Source of the DNA: Hominenteromicrobium sp964531265
GTDB lineage: Bacteria > Bacillota > Clostridia > Oscillospirales > Acutalibacteraceae
Length of the DNA stretch: 64,000 nucleotides
Assembly (NCBI GenBank): GCA_964531265.1
Contig: CAZHDW010000001.1
Coordinates: 1-64,000 of the forward strand
Direction of reading: 5' to 3'
Numbering within the stretch: position 1 is the stretch's first letter; each line of letters begins with the position of its first letter. Positions 1 to 7,415 of the stretch are shown in pieces. The notes under the pieces are model-generated. The model did no database searches, was not told the DNA's origin, and saw nothing but the letters and a program-made list of their open reading frames with translations. A program made the position numbers and the translations under genes.

Positions 1-234
1 TTTTCTAGAATTTCTGGATAAAGGCAGTGACAGGTTATGACTCCTGCATTTCTATTACAAACGTTACACTGCCATATTCGCAATTTCAAAATCTTTATAT
101 AGTATTCTTCTATAATTTGTATTTATTTTGCAAAAATCAAATTTGGTTTTAATCAACGTTAAGGACATACCACACACTTAATTTGGCAACAAAAATTTCC
201 TTTATAATTGTATCTTACTGAGCAAATATAAATC
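1..234. other. AT-rich non-coding left edge
   Basis: No convincing open reading frame, structured RNA or promoter pair was recognised on either strand in this AT-rich stretch. It lies beyond the 3' end of the minus-strand amidase unit and may belong to a gene or intergenic region outside the window. Confidence 0.5.
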
Positions 235-264
235 ATGGCAGGTAATCCGAAGGCTACCTGCCAT
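235..264 (-). terminator. hairpin downstream of the amidase gene pair
   Basis: Perfect 10-bp inverted repeat (ATGGCAGGTA / TACCTGCCAT) with a 10-nt loop containing TTCG on the minus strand. It lies 31 nt past the stop of the first amidase. The trailing T tract is poor, so this is a probable but not ideal intrinsic terminator, or an RNA-stabilising hairpin. Confidence 0.5.
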
Positions 265-294
265 TTAAAATACTCTGTGTTAAATTGATATTAC

Positions 295-1083
295 TCAAAC
301 TTGAGTATTCAGCTCGTCCATTCGAACGGCAACTGCGGCTCTGAAGGTATCCATTGTGTACGGAAGTCCAACGCCGCGCCAGAGATATTCCGGGTCTCCG
401 TGGTTTGAAGCCACACCTAGTGCACAGCCCTCGCTGTGAGAGATTATCACGCCGTCCTCGAGCGGGTTGAGATTATACTCGATGCATAGCCGGGCGAACA
501 GGGTAATTGCTCTGTTATATGTATCGTCAACATACTGCTTGGCTTCTTCCGGAGAGTCGAGCGTGAATTCGTTTGCGCCGGTATAGGTGATGGTATCCGG
601 CTCGCACATTTCAACGCCTATATGGGTCTCGTTTGAAGAGCCGCCTGAGTGCCAGCCGACGGTGTCCCAGGGCAGTATCTGATAGACCGTGCCGTCGGAC
701 TGTATGAACGCGTGCGGACATATTGCACTGCCGTAGGGGTATTGCACGTTGTAATTTCTTGCAAATATCCTTGCGCTCGGCTGAGAGGCACCGACGGAGT
801 GGAGCATAAGCCCTTTTACGGTCAGCGCTTCGTTTTCGATATAGCACGCGTTATTTTCGGCAAATTGCTCGATAATAACGATAGAGTCCGGGTCGGAATG
901 CAGAGTGATTCTGTCCATCGCACTGCCGGTATACTCCTTGTCGTCGTCATGTGCTTCGCATGAAGTCATTTCGCATGAAGTCATAAAGGCGATGAGAACA
1001 ACCGCTAACGATATAATACATATATAAGATGCCGAAATTCTCCGGCTGCTTGACCGGGAGAAACGGGCGTTGATGTGTTTCAT
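295..1083 (-). CDS. N-acetylmuramoyl-L-alanine amidase, probable lipoprotein
   Basis: A 262-residue protein predicted to cleave the amide bond between MurNAc and the stem peptide of peptidoglycan. The Amidase_2/PGRP fold fills roughly residues 50-255. It carries a first zinc-ligand histidine in MLHSVG, a second in ISHSEG, and the late HGDPEYLW segment expected near the third ligand. The start is the ATG preceded by AGGAGG; an in-frame upstream extension has no ribosome site. The N-terminus is basic, then hydrophobic, ending in MTSC, so lipid anchoring outside the membrane is likely. The MTSCE pentapeptide is duplicated, giving two candidate lipobox cysteines. It is a close paralogue of the next gene (1169-1936), which lies directly upstream on the same strand, so the two probably share a transcript. 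Possible roles are wall turnover, germination or prophage-like lysis; no neighbour discriminates. Confidence 0.85.
   Translation of the reverse strand: MKHINARFSRSSSRRISASYICIISLAVVLIAFMTSCEMTSCEAHDDDKEYTGSAMDRITLHSDPDSIVIIEQFAENNACYIENEALTVKGLMLHSVGASQPSARIFARNYNVQYPYGSAICPHAFIQSDGTVYQILPWDTVGWHSGGSSNETHIGVEMCEPDTITYTGANEFTLDSPEEAKQYVDDTYNRAITLFARLCIEYNLNPLEDGVIISHSEGCALGVASNHGDPEYLWRGVGLPYTMDTFRAAVAVRMDELNTQV
955..984 (-). repeat. 15-bp perfect tandem duplication in the amidase lipobox
   Basis: Two head-to-tail copies of a 15-nt unit (955-969 and 970-984) each encode MTSCE at the predicted signal-peptide cleavage region of the amidase. The duplication keeps the frame. Confidence 0.9.
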
Positions 1084-1168
1084 GAGGTTTCCTCCTAACT
1101 GAGAATAACTGTTATTACTATAATGCTTAAGCCGCAAAAAATCAAGCAAAACAGGCAAAAAGCTCTTG

Positions 1169-1936
1169 TTATTTTTTCATGGTTTTCATAATAGCGGCGA
1201 CCTCCAGTCGGAAGCTGTCCATTGAGTAGTCCAATCCGAGTCCGTCCCAAAGGTGCTCGGGATCGTGGTGTGCGGAGGCCATTCCGCGCGCATTGCCCTC
1301 GGAATGGGAGATGATTACTCCGGACTCAAGCGGATCCAGCTCATAGCGTATACACAGTGCGGCGCACAGCCTTGCCGCGGCCTCATAGGTGTTCCTTGTG
1401 TATTCGACAGCGGATTCATCCTCGGCATAGAGCTGAGTGTCATCTATGTAGACTATGGAGGATGACTCGCACATCTCAAGCCCGATATGGGATGAATTTG
1501 CAGAACCGCCCGCGTGCCAGCCCTTCATATCCCACGGAAGAAGCTGATATACTGTGCCGTCCGATTGTATAAAGGCATGCGGACAGACCTCGCTGCCGTT
1601 TGGATTAAAGGTATTGAAGCTGCTTGCATAGGCCTTGGCGCTTGGCTGTGCCGAGCCCACCGAGTGAAGCATTATGCCGCTGATCCTTATTTTATCCCCG
1701 GTGATATAACAATCGTTTTCCATCGCGTATTGCTCTATCAGATTTAAATCCTTTGTGTTGTCGATCCAGTTTTCCACCGCGTATGAGCTCTCTCCGGGCT
1801 GCGATTTATCGATAAAACCGCAGCGGCGTACTACTGCGATAAGCGCCAGAATAAGCATTAGCAGCACGGCCGCAAGCAGAACTTGCAGAGCCTTGCGGCG
1901 TGAAATAAAGACCGATGTTGATTTACTGTGCCGCAT
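1169..1936 (-). CDS. N-acetylmuramoyl-L-alanine amidase, membrane-anchored paralogue
   Basis: A 255-residue Amidase_2-family protein with the same catalytic landmarks as its neighbour: MLHSVG, the AGGS stretch after the tryptophan, GLEMCES, ISHSEG and HHDPEHLW. A basic start is followed by a long hydrophobic helix around residues 18-38 with no clear lipobox cysteine, so it is probably tethered by an uncleaved signal anchor with the enzyme domain outside. The ATG at 1936 is chosen because GGAGGGAG sits just upstream; the in-frame TTG at 1954 overlaps that site. Tandem duplication with divergent N-termini gives one lipoprotein and one signal-anchored enzyme. The substrate bond is inferred from the family. 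Confidence 0.85.
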   Translation of the reverse strand: MRHSKSTSVFISRRKALQVLLAAVLLMLILALIAVVRRCGFIDKSQPGESSYAVENWIDNTKDLNLIEQYAMENDCYITGDKIRISGIMLHSVGSAQPSAKAYASSFNTFNPNGSEVCPHAFIQSDGTVYQLLPWDMKGWHAGGSANSSHIGLEMCESSSIVYIDDTQLYAEDESAVEYTRNTYEAAARLCAALCIRYELDPLESGVIISHSEGNARGMASAHHDPEHLWDGLGLDYSMDSFRLEVAAIMKTMKK

Positions 1937-2071
1937 TTTAAGCACTCCCTCCAAAAGACTTTACAGGAATTATATGCCCCCGAAAATATAAAAACAACGA
2001 GCATGGGCCATTTGTAAGGAAGCTTTCGAAAAATGTAAAAAAGCAGAAAGAAATGTAAGAAAGGCGAAAGA

Positions 2072-2102
2072 AAATCCCTCTGCTGACAAGGCAAAGGGAT
2101 TT
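2072..2102 (-). terminator. intrinsic terminator of the GH13 gene
   Basis: On the minus strand an 8-bp stem (AAATCCCT / AGGGATTT) with a 15-nt loop is followed by TTTTC. It begins 13 nt beyond the stop of the alpha-amylase-family gene. Confidence 0.7.
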
Positions 2103-2114
2103 GTTTTACATATA

Positions 2115-4028
2115 TCAGTCATCAAGCTCGGGAGCGTAGACATCGTTGAAGCGCTCTATGCGCAGCATCGTGAAGCCGTAGGACGGCAGCTTGAAATCTG
2201 CGGGGCCATCCGTATTGTTGGTATAGGGCGCGCCGAAAATAAACTGTGCCCTGCGGTAATCTATTGAGGGTATCACGGCATTGTTTTCGCTTCTGTTAAC
2301 AGCGATAAACAGAGCCTTTTCGCCGAGCGGAGTCTCAATATAGCGCTCAAAGGCGAGTATATCGTCATGGCTGTAGATGTTTCTCAGCTTGCCGTCACGC
2401 AGGATATCGATATTTTCACGCCTTAAAAGCGATATATAGCGGTACCACGCGATGAGGTTCTCGTCCTCCTTGCCCCAGGGATAGCAGGCGCGGTTGAATG
2501 GATCGCGGCAGCCCTCCATGCCGGCCTCGTCACCGTAGTATATGCACGGCACACCCGGCAGCATGAATTGCAGCAGGGATGCCAGACGCAGCTTCTTCAG
2601 CGCCATATCGCGCCTGTCATGGGAAAGGCGCTGACGGCTCTGCCATTCGCGGTCATGCTCCTCCGAGGCCTCGCCGCCGAGCAGCGTGAGCACGCGTTCG
2701 GTATCGTGCGTGCCGATATGGTTCATTAATATGCGCAGAACCTGCGGAGGATAATGCTCAACGATGGATTCTATCCTGTCCATCATCAGTGACGCGTGCT
2801 CGCCCGTCAGAAAACCTATTACAGCTTCACTGAAGGGGTAATTCATCACGCTGTCGAGCTGGCTGCCGAGCAGATATCTGCGGCGAACTCCGTAGGCCGT
2901 CTTGTTCGATGCGTCCTCCCAGACCTCTCCGAGAATGAGAGCATCCTTCGAGAAGTCCTTTGCGGAACGGTTCAGATTGTCCAGAAATTCATCCGGAAGC
3001 TCGTCTGCGACATCGAGCCGCCAGCCGGATGCACCGGCGGAAAGCCAGTGGCGGATTATTCCGTTTGCGCCGTTTATATACTCATTGTAGCCGGGCTCAT
3101 CTTCGCGGACATTGGGCAGTGTCACAAAATCCCACCAGCATTCGTAATCATTCGGCCAGCTTCTGAATGAATACCAGTCGTAAAACGGCGAACTCTGCGA
3201 ATTATATGCACCGCAGGTGGGATATCTTCCCTCGCGGTTGAAGTATATACTGTCGCTTCCCGTGTGGCTGAATACACCGTCTATCAGTATGTGTATGCCG
3301 CGCTCACGGGCGGCACTGCACAGCGAACGAAAATCAGCCTCTGTGCCGAGCATGGGGTCGATCTTCTCGTAGTTTGCCGTATCATATCGGTGGTTTGAGT
3401 GGGATTCGAATATGGGATTCAAATAGATACATGTGACTCCGAGCGATACAAGATAGTCGAGCTTTTGCTCTATGCCCTTGAGGTCGCCGCCGAAGAAGTC
3501 ATTGTTCAGAATTTTTCCGTCGGCATTCGGTCTCCATTCAGGCTGCTCATTCCAGTCGGAGTGGATAACGCGGTCACTCGGCACATTCTCCTTGGGTGTT
3601 CCGGAATTGTAGAAGCGATCCGGGAATATCTGATATATCACGCCGCCGCTGAGCCAGTCGGGGGTGGTGAATTCCTCGGAATATACCGTGAGCTGCCAGT
3701 CACTGCCGCCACCTGTACGTGCCATGCCACCTATGTCCTCTTTCATCACGGATCTTCCGCGAGCCGTGCGCAGCTCAAAATGATAGAAGTACAGCCCAGG
3801 AGTCTCCGGCGTAAAGTGACACTCCCACCATTCGTGGTCGGAATTATTCATGCCGCACCAGAACATGTCAAGGCAGGTGGTCTTGCCGCCATCCTCGTGC
3901 ATGAGAAGATATGCGGCGGAGCACCGCAGGTTGCGCGGCACGGATATTTTAAAATGTACTCGGGTGTTCTCGGCTACAGCGCCCGTGGGACTGCGGTAGA
4001 CGGGATCTCGTGAATTGAAAAAGGGCAT
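2115..4028 (-). CDS. GH13 alpha-glucan hydrolase (neopullulanase/cyclomaltodextrinase type)
   Basis: A 637-residue cytoplasmic protein with no signal peptide. An N-terminal beta domain of about 120 residues (CBM34-like) precedes a GH13 TIM barrel. The conserved regions are visible: DGVFSHTG (region I), GWRLDVADE with the nucleophile Asp (II), ILGEVWED with the acid/base Glu (III), and HIGTHDTER with the third Asp (IV). The YYGDEAGMEG segment is also typical. Such enzymes hydrolyse maltodextrins, pullulan or cyclodextrins. The gene lies downstream of glycogen phosphorylase on the same strand but is separated from it by a strong terminator. The ATG at 4028 follows AAGGAG. The call as maltogenic amylase versus cyclodextrinase cannot be settled by sequence alone. 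Confidence 0.85.
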   Translation of the reverse strand: MPFFNSRDPVYRSPTGAVAENTRVHFKISVPRNLRCSAAYLLMHEDGGKTTCLDMFWCGMNNSDHEWWECHFTPETPGLYFYHFELRTARGRSVMKEDIGGMARTGGGSDWQLTVYSEEFTTPDWLSGGVIYQIFPDRFYNSGTPKENVPSDRVIHSDWNEQPEWRPNADGKILNNDFFGGDLKGIEQKLDYLVSLGVTCIYLNPIFESHSNHRYDTANYEKIDPMLGTEADFRSLCSAARERGIHILIDGVFSHTGSDSIYFNREGRYPTCGAYNSQSSPFYDWYSFRSWPNDYECWWDFVTLPNVREDEPGYNEYINGANGIIRHWLSAGASGWRLDVADELPDEFLDNLNRSAKDFSKDALILGEVWEDASNKTAYGVRRRYLLGSQLDSVMNYPFSEAVIGFLTGEHASLMMDRIESIVEHYPPQVLRILMNHIGTHDTERVLTLLGGEASEEHDREWQSRQRLSHDRRDMALKKLRLASLLQFMLPGVPCIYYGDEAGMEGCRDPFNRACYPWGKEDENLIAWYRYISLLRRENIDILRDGKLRNIYSHDDILAFERYIETPLGEKALFIAVNRSENNAVIPSIDYRRAQFIFGAPYTNNTDGPADFKLPSYGFTMLRIERFNDVYAPELDD

Positions 4029-4060
4029 GAGTGACGAACTCCTTGAGCATATAGTATCGC

Positions 4061-4090
4061 AAAAAGATACCGGAACGTGTTCCGGTATCT
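4061..4090 (-). terminator. intrinsic terminator of glgP
   Basis: A near-perfect palindrome (12-bp arms AGATACCGGAAC / GTTCCGGTATCT around two bases) is followed on the minus strand by a TTTTT run. It lies between the stop of glycogen phosphorylase and the start of the GH13 gene. Confidence 0.9.
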
Positions 4091-4104
4091 TCTGTGGTTA
4101 TTGA

Positions 4105-6510
4105 TTATTTAAGCGGCTCTGCCAGCCAGATTGTATTTGCGTAATCGCGGATAGCGCGGTCTGCTGCGAAGATGCCTGCCTTTGCGGTATTGACAAGGGA
4201 CATGGAATTCCACTTTGCCTGATCCTTGTAGAGCTCCTCCGCACGTCTCTGTGCGTCACTGTAGGAGTTGAAATCCGCGAGAGCCATGTACTGGTCAACA
4301 TTGAGCAGTGCATTATGGAGATTCGGGAAATTCTTGGCATCAAAGCCGTGTCCGAGTGCGTCGATAGCTCTGCGGATGACGGAGTTGTTCTCATAGTGGT
4401 TGCGCGGTCTGTAGCCGGAGGCACGCAGACTGTTGACCTCGGGTGTGGTCATGCCGAAGAGAAGGATGTTATCGTCGCCGACAGCCTCGTGAATCTCGAC
4501 ATTTGCGCCGTCCAGTGTGCCGAGTGTTATAGCGCCGTTTATCATGAACTTCATGTTGGAGGTACCGGAGGCCTCAGTACCGGCAAGAGATATCTGCTCG
4601 CTGATCTCAGCGGCCGGAGTGAGGAGCTCAGCCCAGGATACGCAGTAGTTCTCGACAAATACGACCTTCAGCTTGTCGTTGACACGGGGATCATTGTTGA
4701 TGGTATTTGCAAGGCAGACGATGAACTGCATGATTTCCTTTGCAAAGTAGTAGCCCGGAGCAGCCTTGGCACCGAAGAAGAAGGTGTGCGGAGTGTACTC
4801 GGCGTGCGGGTTGTCGAGCAGCCACTGATATACGGAGAGTATGTGCAGTGCGTTCATGTGCTGGCGCTTGTACTCATGCAGGCGCTTTACCTGAACGTCA
4901 AATATGCTGTTGGGGTCAACCGTCTGGCCCTGTGTACGCTTGATATAGTCGGCAAGGCGCTGTTTGTTGTGCAGCTTGATCTCACCGAGCCTTTTGAGCA
5001 CGGAGCTGTCATCCTTGAACGCCATGAGCTTTTCAAGCTGAGCTGCATCGTGGATGTAGCCGTCACCGGTAAGCTCTGTGATGAGTCCGGCAAGCTCGGG
5101 GTTGGACTGGTTCAGCCAGCGGCGATGAGCAATACCGTTTGTGACATTTTTGAACTTGTTCGGCATCTCTGTATAGAAATCATGGAATACGTTGTCCTTG
5201 AGTATCTCACTGTGGAGAGCGGAAACGCCGTTTGTGCTGTGGCCTGCGAGAACGGCAAGGTTTGCCATCTTGACATAGCCGTCGCAGAGCGGTGCCATGC
5301 GCCAGATTTTGCTTTCGTCAACGCCTTTTGCTCGCATATCGTTCCAGAAGCGGCGGTTGATTTCCTCGACTATCTGGTAGATACGGGGCAGACGTGTCTT
5401 GAACAGCTCTACGCTCCAGCACTCAAGAGCCTCGCTCATAACGGTGTGGTTTGTGTATGCGATGGTGCGTGTTACGATATCCCATGCATCGTCCCATTCA
5501 TAGCCGCACTCGTCGAGCATTATGCGCATAAGCTCCGGAATTGCAAGAACCGGGTGTGTATCGTTAAGATGTATAGCTGCAAGCTTCGGCAGATCGCTGA
5601 GTGAGCTGTGTGTATAGAGGTGACGGCGAACGATATCCTGAACGGAAGCGGAAACCAGGAAGTACTGCTGAGCCAGACGCAGGCTCTTGCCCTCATAGTG
5701 GTTATCCTCGGGGTAGAGCACCTTTGTTATCGTCTCTGCCATTGCGTTCTGCTCGATAGCGCGGATGTAATTGCCGCTGTTAAAGAGCTTCATGTCAAAT
5801 TCATTTGCGGCTGCACGCCATATGCGCAGGACGGAAATTCCCTTGCCGTCCATACCGGAGACATACAGGTCGTACGGTATTGCCATGATGGAGGTGTAAT
5901 CCTTGTGCTGTACGGAATGGTAATGGTCATGCCACTGCTCTTCGATATGTCCGTCGAAGTGCACCTCGATAGCGCTTTCGTCAACCTGCTGCATCCATAC
6001 CTCGCCGCCCGGCAGCCAGAAATCCGGCAGCTCGGTCTGCCAGCCCTCAACGAGCTTCTGGCGGAAAATGCCGTATTCATAGCGCAGGGAATAGCCCATT
6101 GCCGGATAGCCCTGTGTTGCAAGGCCATCGAGGAAGCAGGCTGCAAGACGACCGAGGCCGCCGTTGCCGAGGCCTGCGTCCGGCTCCTGCTCATAGAGAC
6201 TGCTGAGACGGATGCCCATATCCTTAAGTGCCTTGCGGAAGTTCTCCTCAAGGCCGAGGTTGAAGAGGTTATTCTTCAGTGAACGGCCGAGCAGGAACTC
6301 CATGCAGAGGTAGTATATCTGCTTGGTTTCGGTTTTTTCGGCATTCTGAACAAATTCATTTCTGCCGCGCATCATGAGGTCGCGCACGATGAGTGCGGAA
6401 GCCTTATAATACTCGTCATTTGTTGCGTTTTCAGGGGAAACGCCGTAGATGTTGGAGAGCTTATCTTTAATTGCGGCCTTTATCTGGTCTACGCTCATGC
6501 TGTAATTCAT
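4105..6510 (-). CDS. glgP: glycogen/maltodextrin phosphorylase
   Basis: An 801-residue GT35 enzyme that releases glucose-1-phosphate from alpha-1,4-glucans using orthophosphate and pyridoxal phosphate. The glycine-rich GNGGLGRLAACFLD motif lies near residue 110, and the PLP-lysine region reads EASGTSNMKFMINGA near the C-terminal third, as in all family members. The length is usual for the family. The start is the ATG at 6510, preceded by AGGAGG with 5 nt spacing; a longer in-frame reading to 6567 lacks a site. Its own promoter (6609-6637) and strong terminator suggest a single-gene unit. With the neighbouring GH13 enzyme and malQ at 63.2 kb it covers intracellular glucan breakdown. Confidence 0.97.
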   Translation of the reverse strand: MNYSMSVDQIKAAIKDKLSNIYGVSPENATNDEYYKASALIVRDLMMRGRNEFVQNAEKTETKQIYYLCMEFLLGRSLKNNLFNLGLEENFRKALKDMGIRLSSLYEQEPDAGLGNGGLGRLAACFLDGLATQGYPAMGYSLRYEYGIFRQKLVEGWQTELPDFWLPGGEVWMQQVDESAIEVHFDGHIEEQWHDHYHSVQHKDYTSIMAIPYDLYVSGMDGKGISVLRIWRAAANEFDMKLFNSGNYIRAIEQNAMAETITKVLYPEDNHYEGKSLRLAQQYFLVSASVQDIVRRHLYTHSSLSDLPKLAAIHLNDTHPVLAIPELMRIMLDECGYEWDDAWDIVTRTIAYTNHTVMSEALECWSVELFKTRLPRIYQIVEEINRRFWNDMRAKGVDESKIWRMAPLCDGYVKMANLAVLAGHSTNGVSALHSEILKDNVFHDFYTEMPNKFKNVTNGIAHRRWLNQSNPELAGLITELTGDGYIHDAAQLEKLMAFKDDSSVLKRLGEIKLHNKQRLADYIKRTQGQTVDPNSIFDVQVKRLHEYKRQHMNALHILSVYQWLLDNPHAEYTPHTFFFGAKAAPGYYFAKEIMQFIVCLANTINNDPRVNDKLKVVFVENYCVSWAELLTPAAEISEQISLAGTEASGTSNMKFMINGAITLGTLDGANVEIHEAVGDDNILLFGMTTPEVNSLRASGYRPRNHYENNSVIRRAIDALGHGFDAKNFPNLHNALLNVDQYMALADFNSYSDAQRRAEELYKDQAKWNSMSLVNTAKAGIFAADRAIRDYANTIWLAEPLK

Positions 6511-6608
6511 AATGTCCTCCTTGATGTTACATGCTTGAAACATTGAATATTTGTGAAATGTGTACAAAATAATACAAATAAATTACCGATACTAAAAGGT
6601 TTACAGAC

Positions 6609-6637
6609 ATTATATACTAAAATTGCGGGAAATGCAA
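6609..6637 (-). promoter_or_regulatory. sigma-A promoter of glgP
   Basis: On the minus strand TTGCAT, a 17-nt spacer and TATAAT. It lies about 100 nt upstream of the glgP start codon. Confidence 0.6.
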
Positions 6638-6884
6638 TGACAAGTAAAACAAAAATAAGAGCCTGTGTTTGTATGCTTTTTACAGAAAGCACGGCAAGTA
6701 GAAAAAAATAGGTAGCTTTGTACGAAATTTCACATGTATCTCTGGCGAAAATCACCAATGGAGCTACGATGAATATTATAAGAAAAAAATAGCGATTTAA
6801 CAAGTCCTTTTTCTTGAAAAACTGCTTTTTGGCAGTGTTTTCGGGAAATTTCTGCAAGTATTCCGAAAATTTTCGCTTCTTCTC
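6638..6884. other. AT-rich divergent intergenic region
   Basis: The middle of the 491-nt gap between glgP and zapA. Apart from the flanking promoters I recognise no gene, structured RNA or repeat here. A minus-strand reading of about 116 codons crosses it, but its start has no ribosome site and its composition is that of the AT-rich spacer. Confidence 0.5.
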
Positions 6885-6913
6885 TTTCTTTTTTATCGTG
6901 AATACAATATAAT
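6885..6913 (+). promoter_or_regulatory. possible promoter of zapA-U32
   Basis: TATAAT at 6908-6913 is exact; the -35 at 17-nt spacing (TTTCTT) is weak. It lies about 90 nt upstream of zapA. Confidence 0.4.
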
Positions 6914-7001
6914 ATATAAAGAGAAAAAGGGTTTATTCACCGTGATACGGAAAAGCACGGTCGCCAAAGGGCGGTGCCGTGGGAAGAAAGGAATTCGGGA
7001 A

Positions 7002-7415
7002 ATGGAAAAATCAAGATTCAGATTCAATATCTGCGGTGTCGAGATATCGGTATCGGGCGATGTGGATGAGAATGCTACAAGGCTGATAGCGGAGGATGTG
7101 CGATCCAGAATGCAGCAGATACTCAACACAGCGTATGCGGCCTCCGTGGAGAAGGCGGCGGTGCTCACGGCCCTGAATCTGCGCGAGGAGCTTGAGGGAC
7201 AGAGGGCAGAGCTCGAGGCACTGCGTTCACGTACAGCGGAGCTTGAGGAAGAGCTCAGCTGTGCCCGTCAGGCAGCACCGGCCGTTTCTGAGAATTATAC
7301 CGTGCAGGAGCACGCTGTGGGCGAAAGAACGCCTCTTAAAAATCCGCTGAGACCGGACTTCGGCGACGAGACCGGCCTTGTAAGCTTTTTTGCTAAGGAA
7401 GATAATAATGAGTAA
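7002..7415 (+). CDS. zapA: cell division protein ZapA
   Basis: A 137-residue cytoplasmic protein that bundles FtsZ filaments. The N-terminal globular part has the family pattern (FNICGVEISVSGD, then ENATRLIAEDVRSRM and EKAAVLTALNL). A coiled coil rich in Leu, Glu and Ala follows (about residues 65-100), with a polar tail of about 30 residues. The ATG at 7002 is used because AGGA lies just upstream and the fold starts there; the longer in-frame start at 6942 adds unrelated basic residues. The stop overlaps the start of the U32 gene (AATGAGTAA), so the two are translationally coupled. zapA next to a U32 gene is a familiar Firmicutes pairing. Confidence 0.88.
   Translation: MEKSRFRFNICGVEISVSGDVDENATRLIAEDVRSRMQQILNTAYAASVEKAAVLTALNLREELEGQRAELEALRSRTAELEEELSCARQAAPAVSENYTVQEHAVGERTPLKNPLRPDFGDETGLVSFFAKEDNNE

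Noticed and set aside
4315..5604. A 429-codon plus-strand open frame opposite glgP
   Set aside because: It lies entirely within the glgP coding region, has no start context and shows composition typical of a shadow frame.
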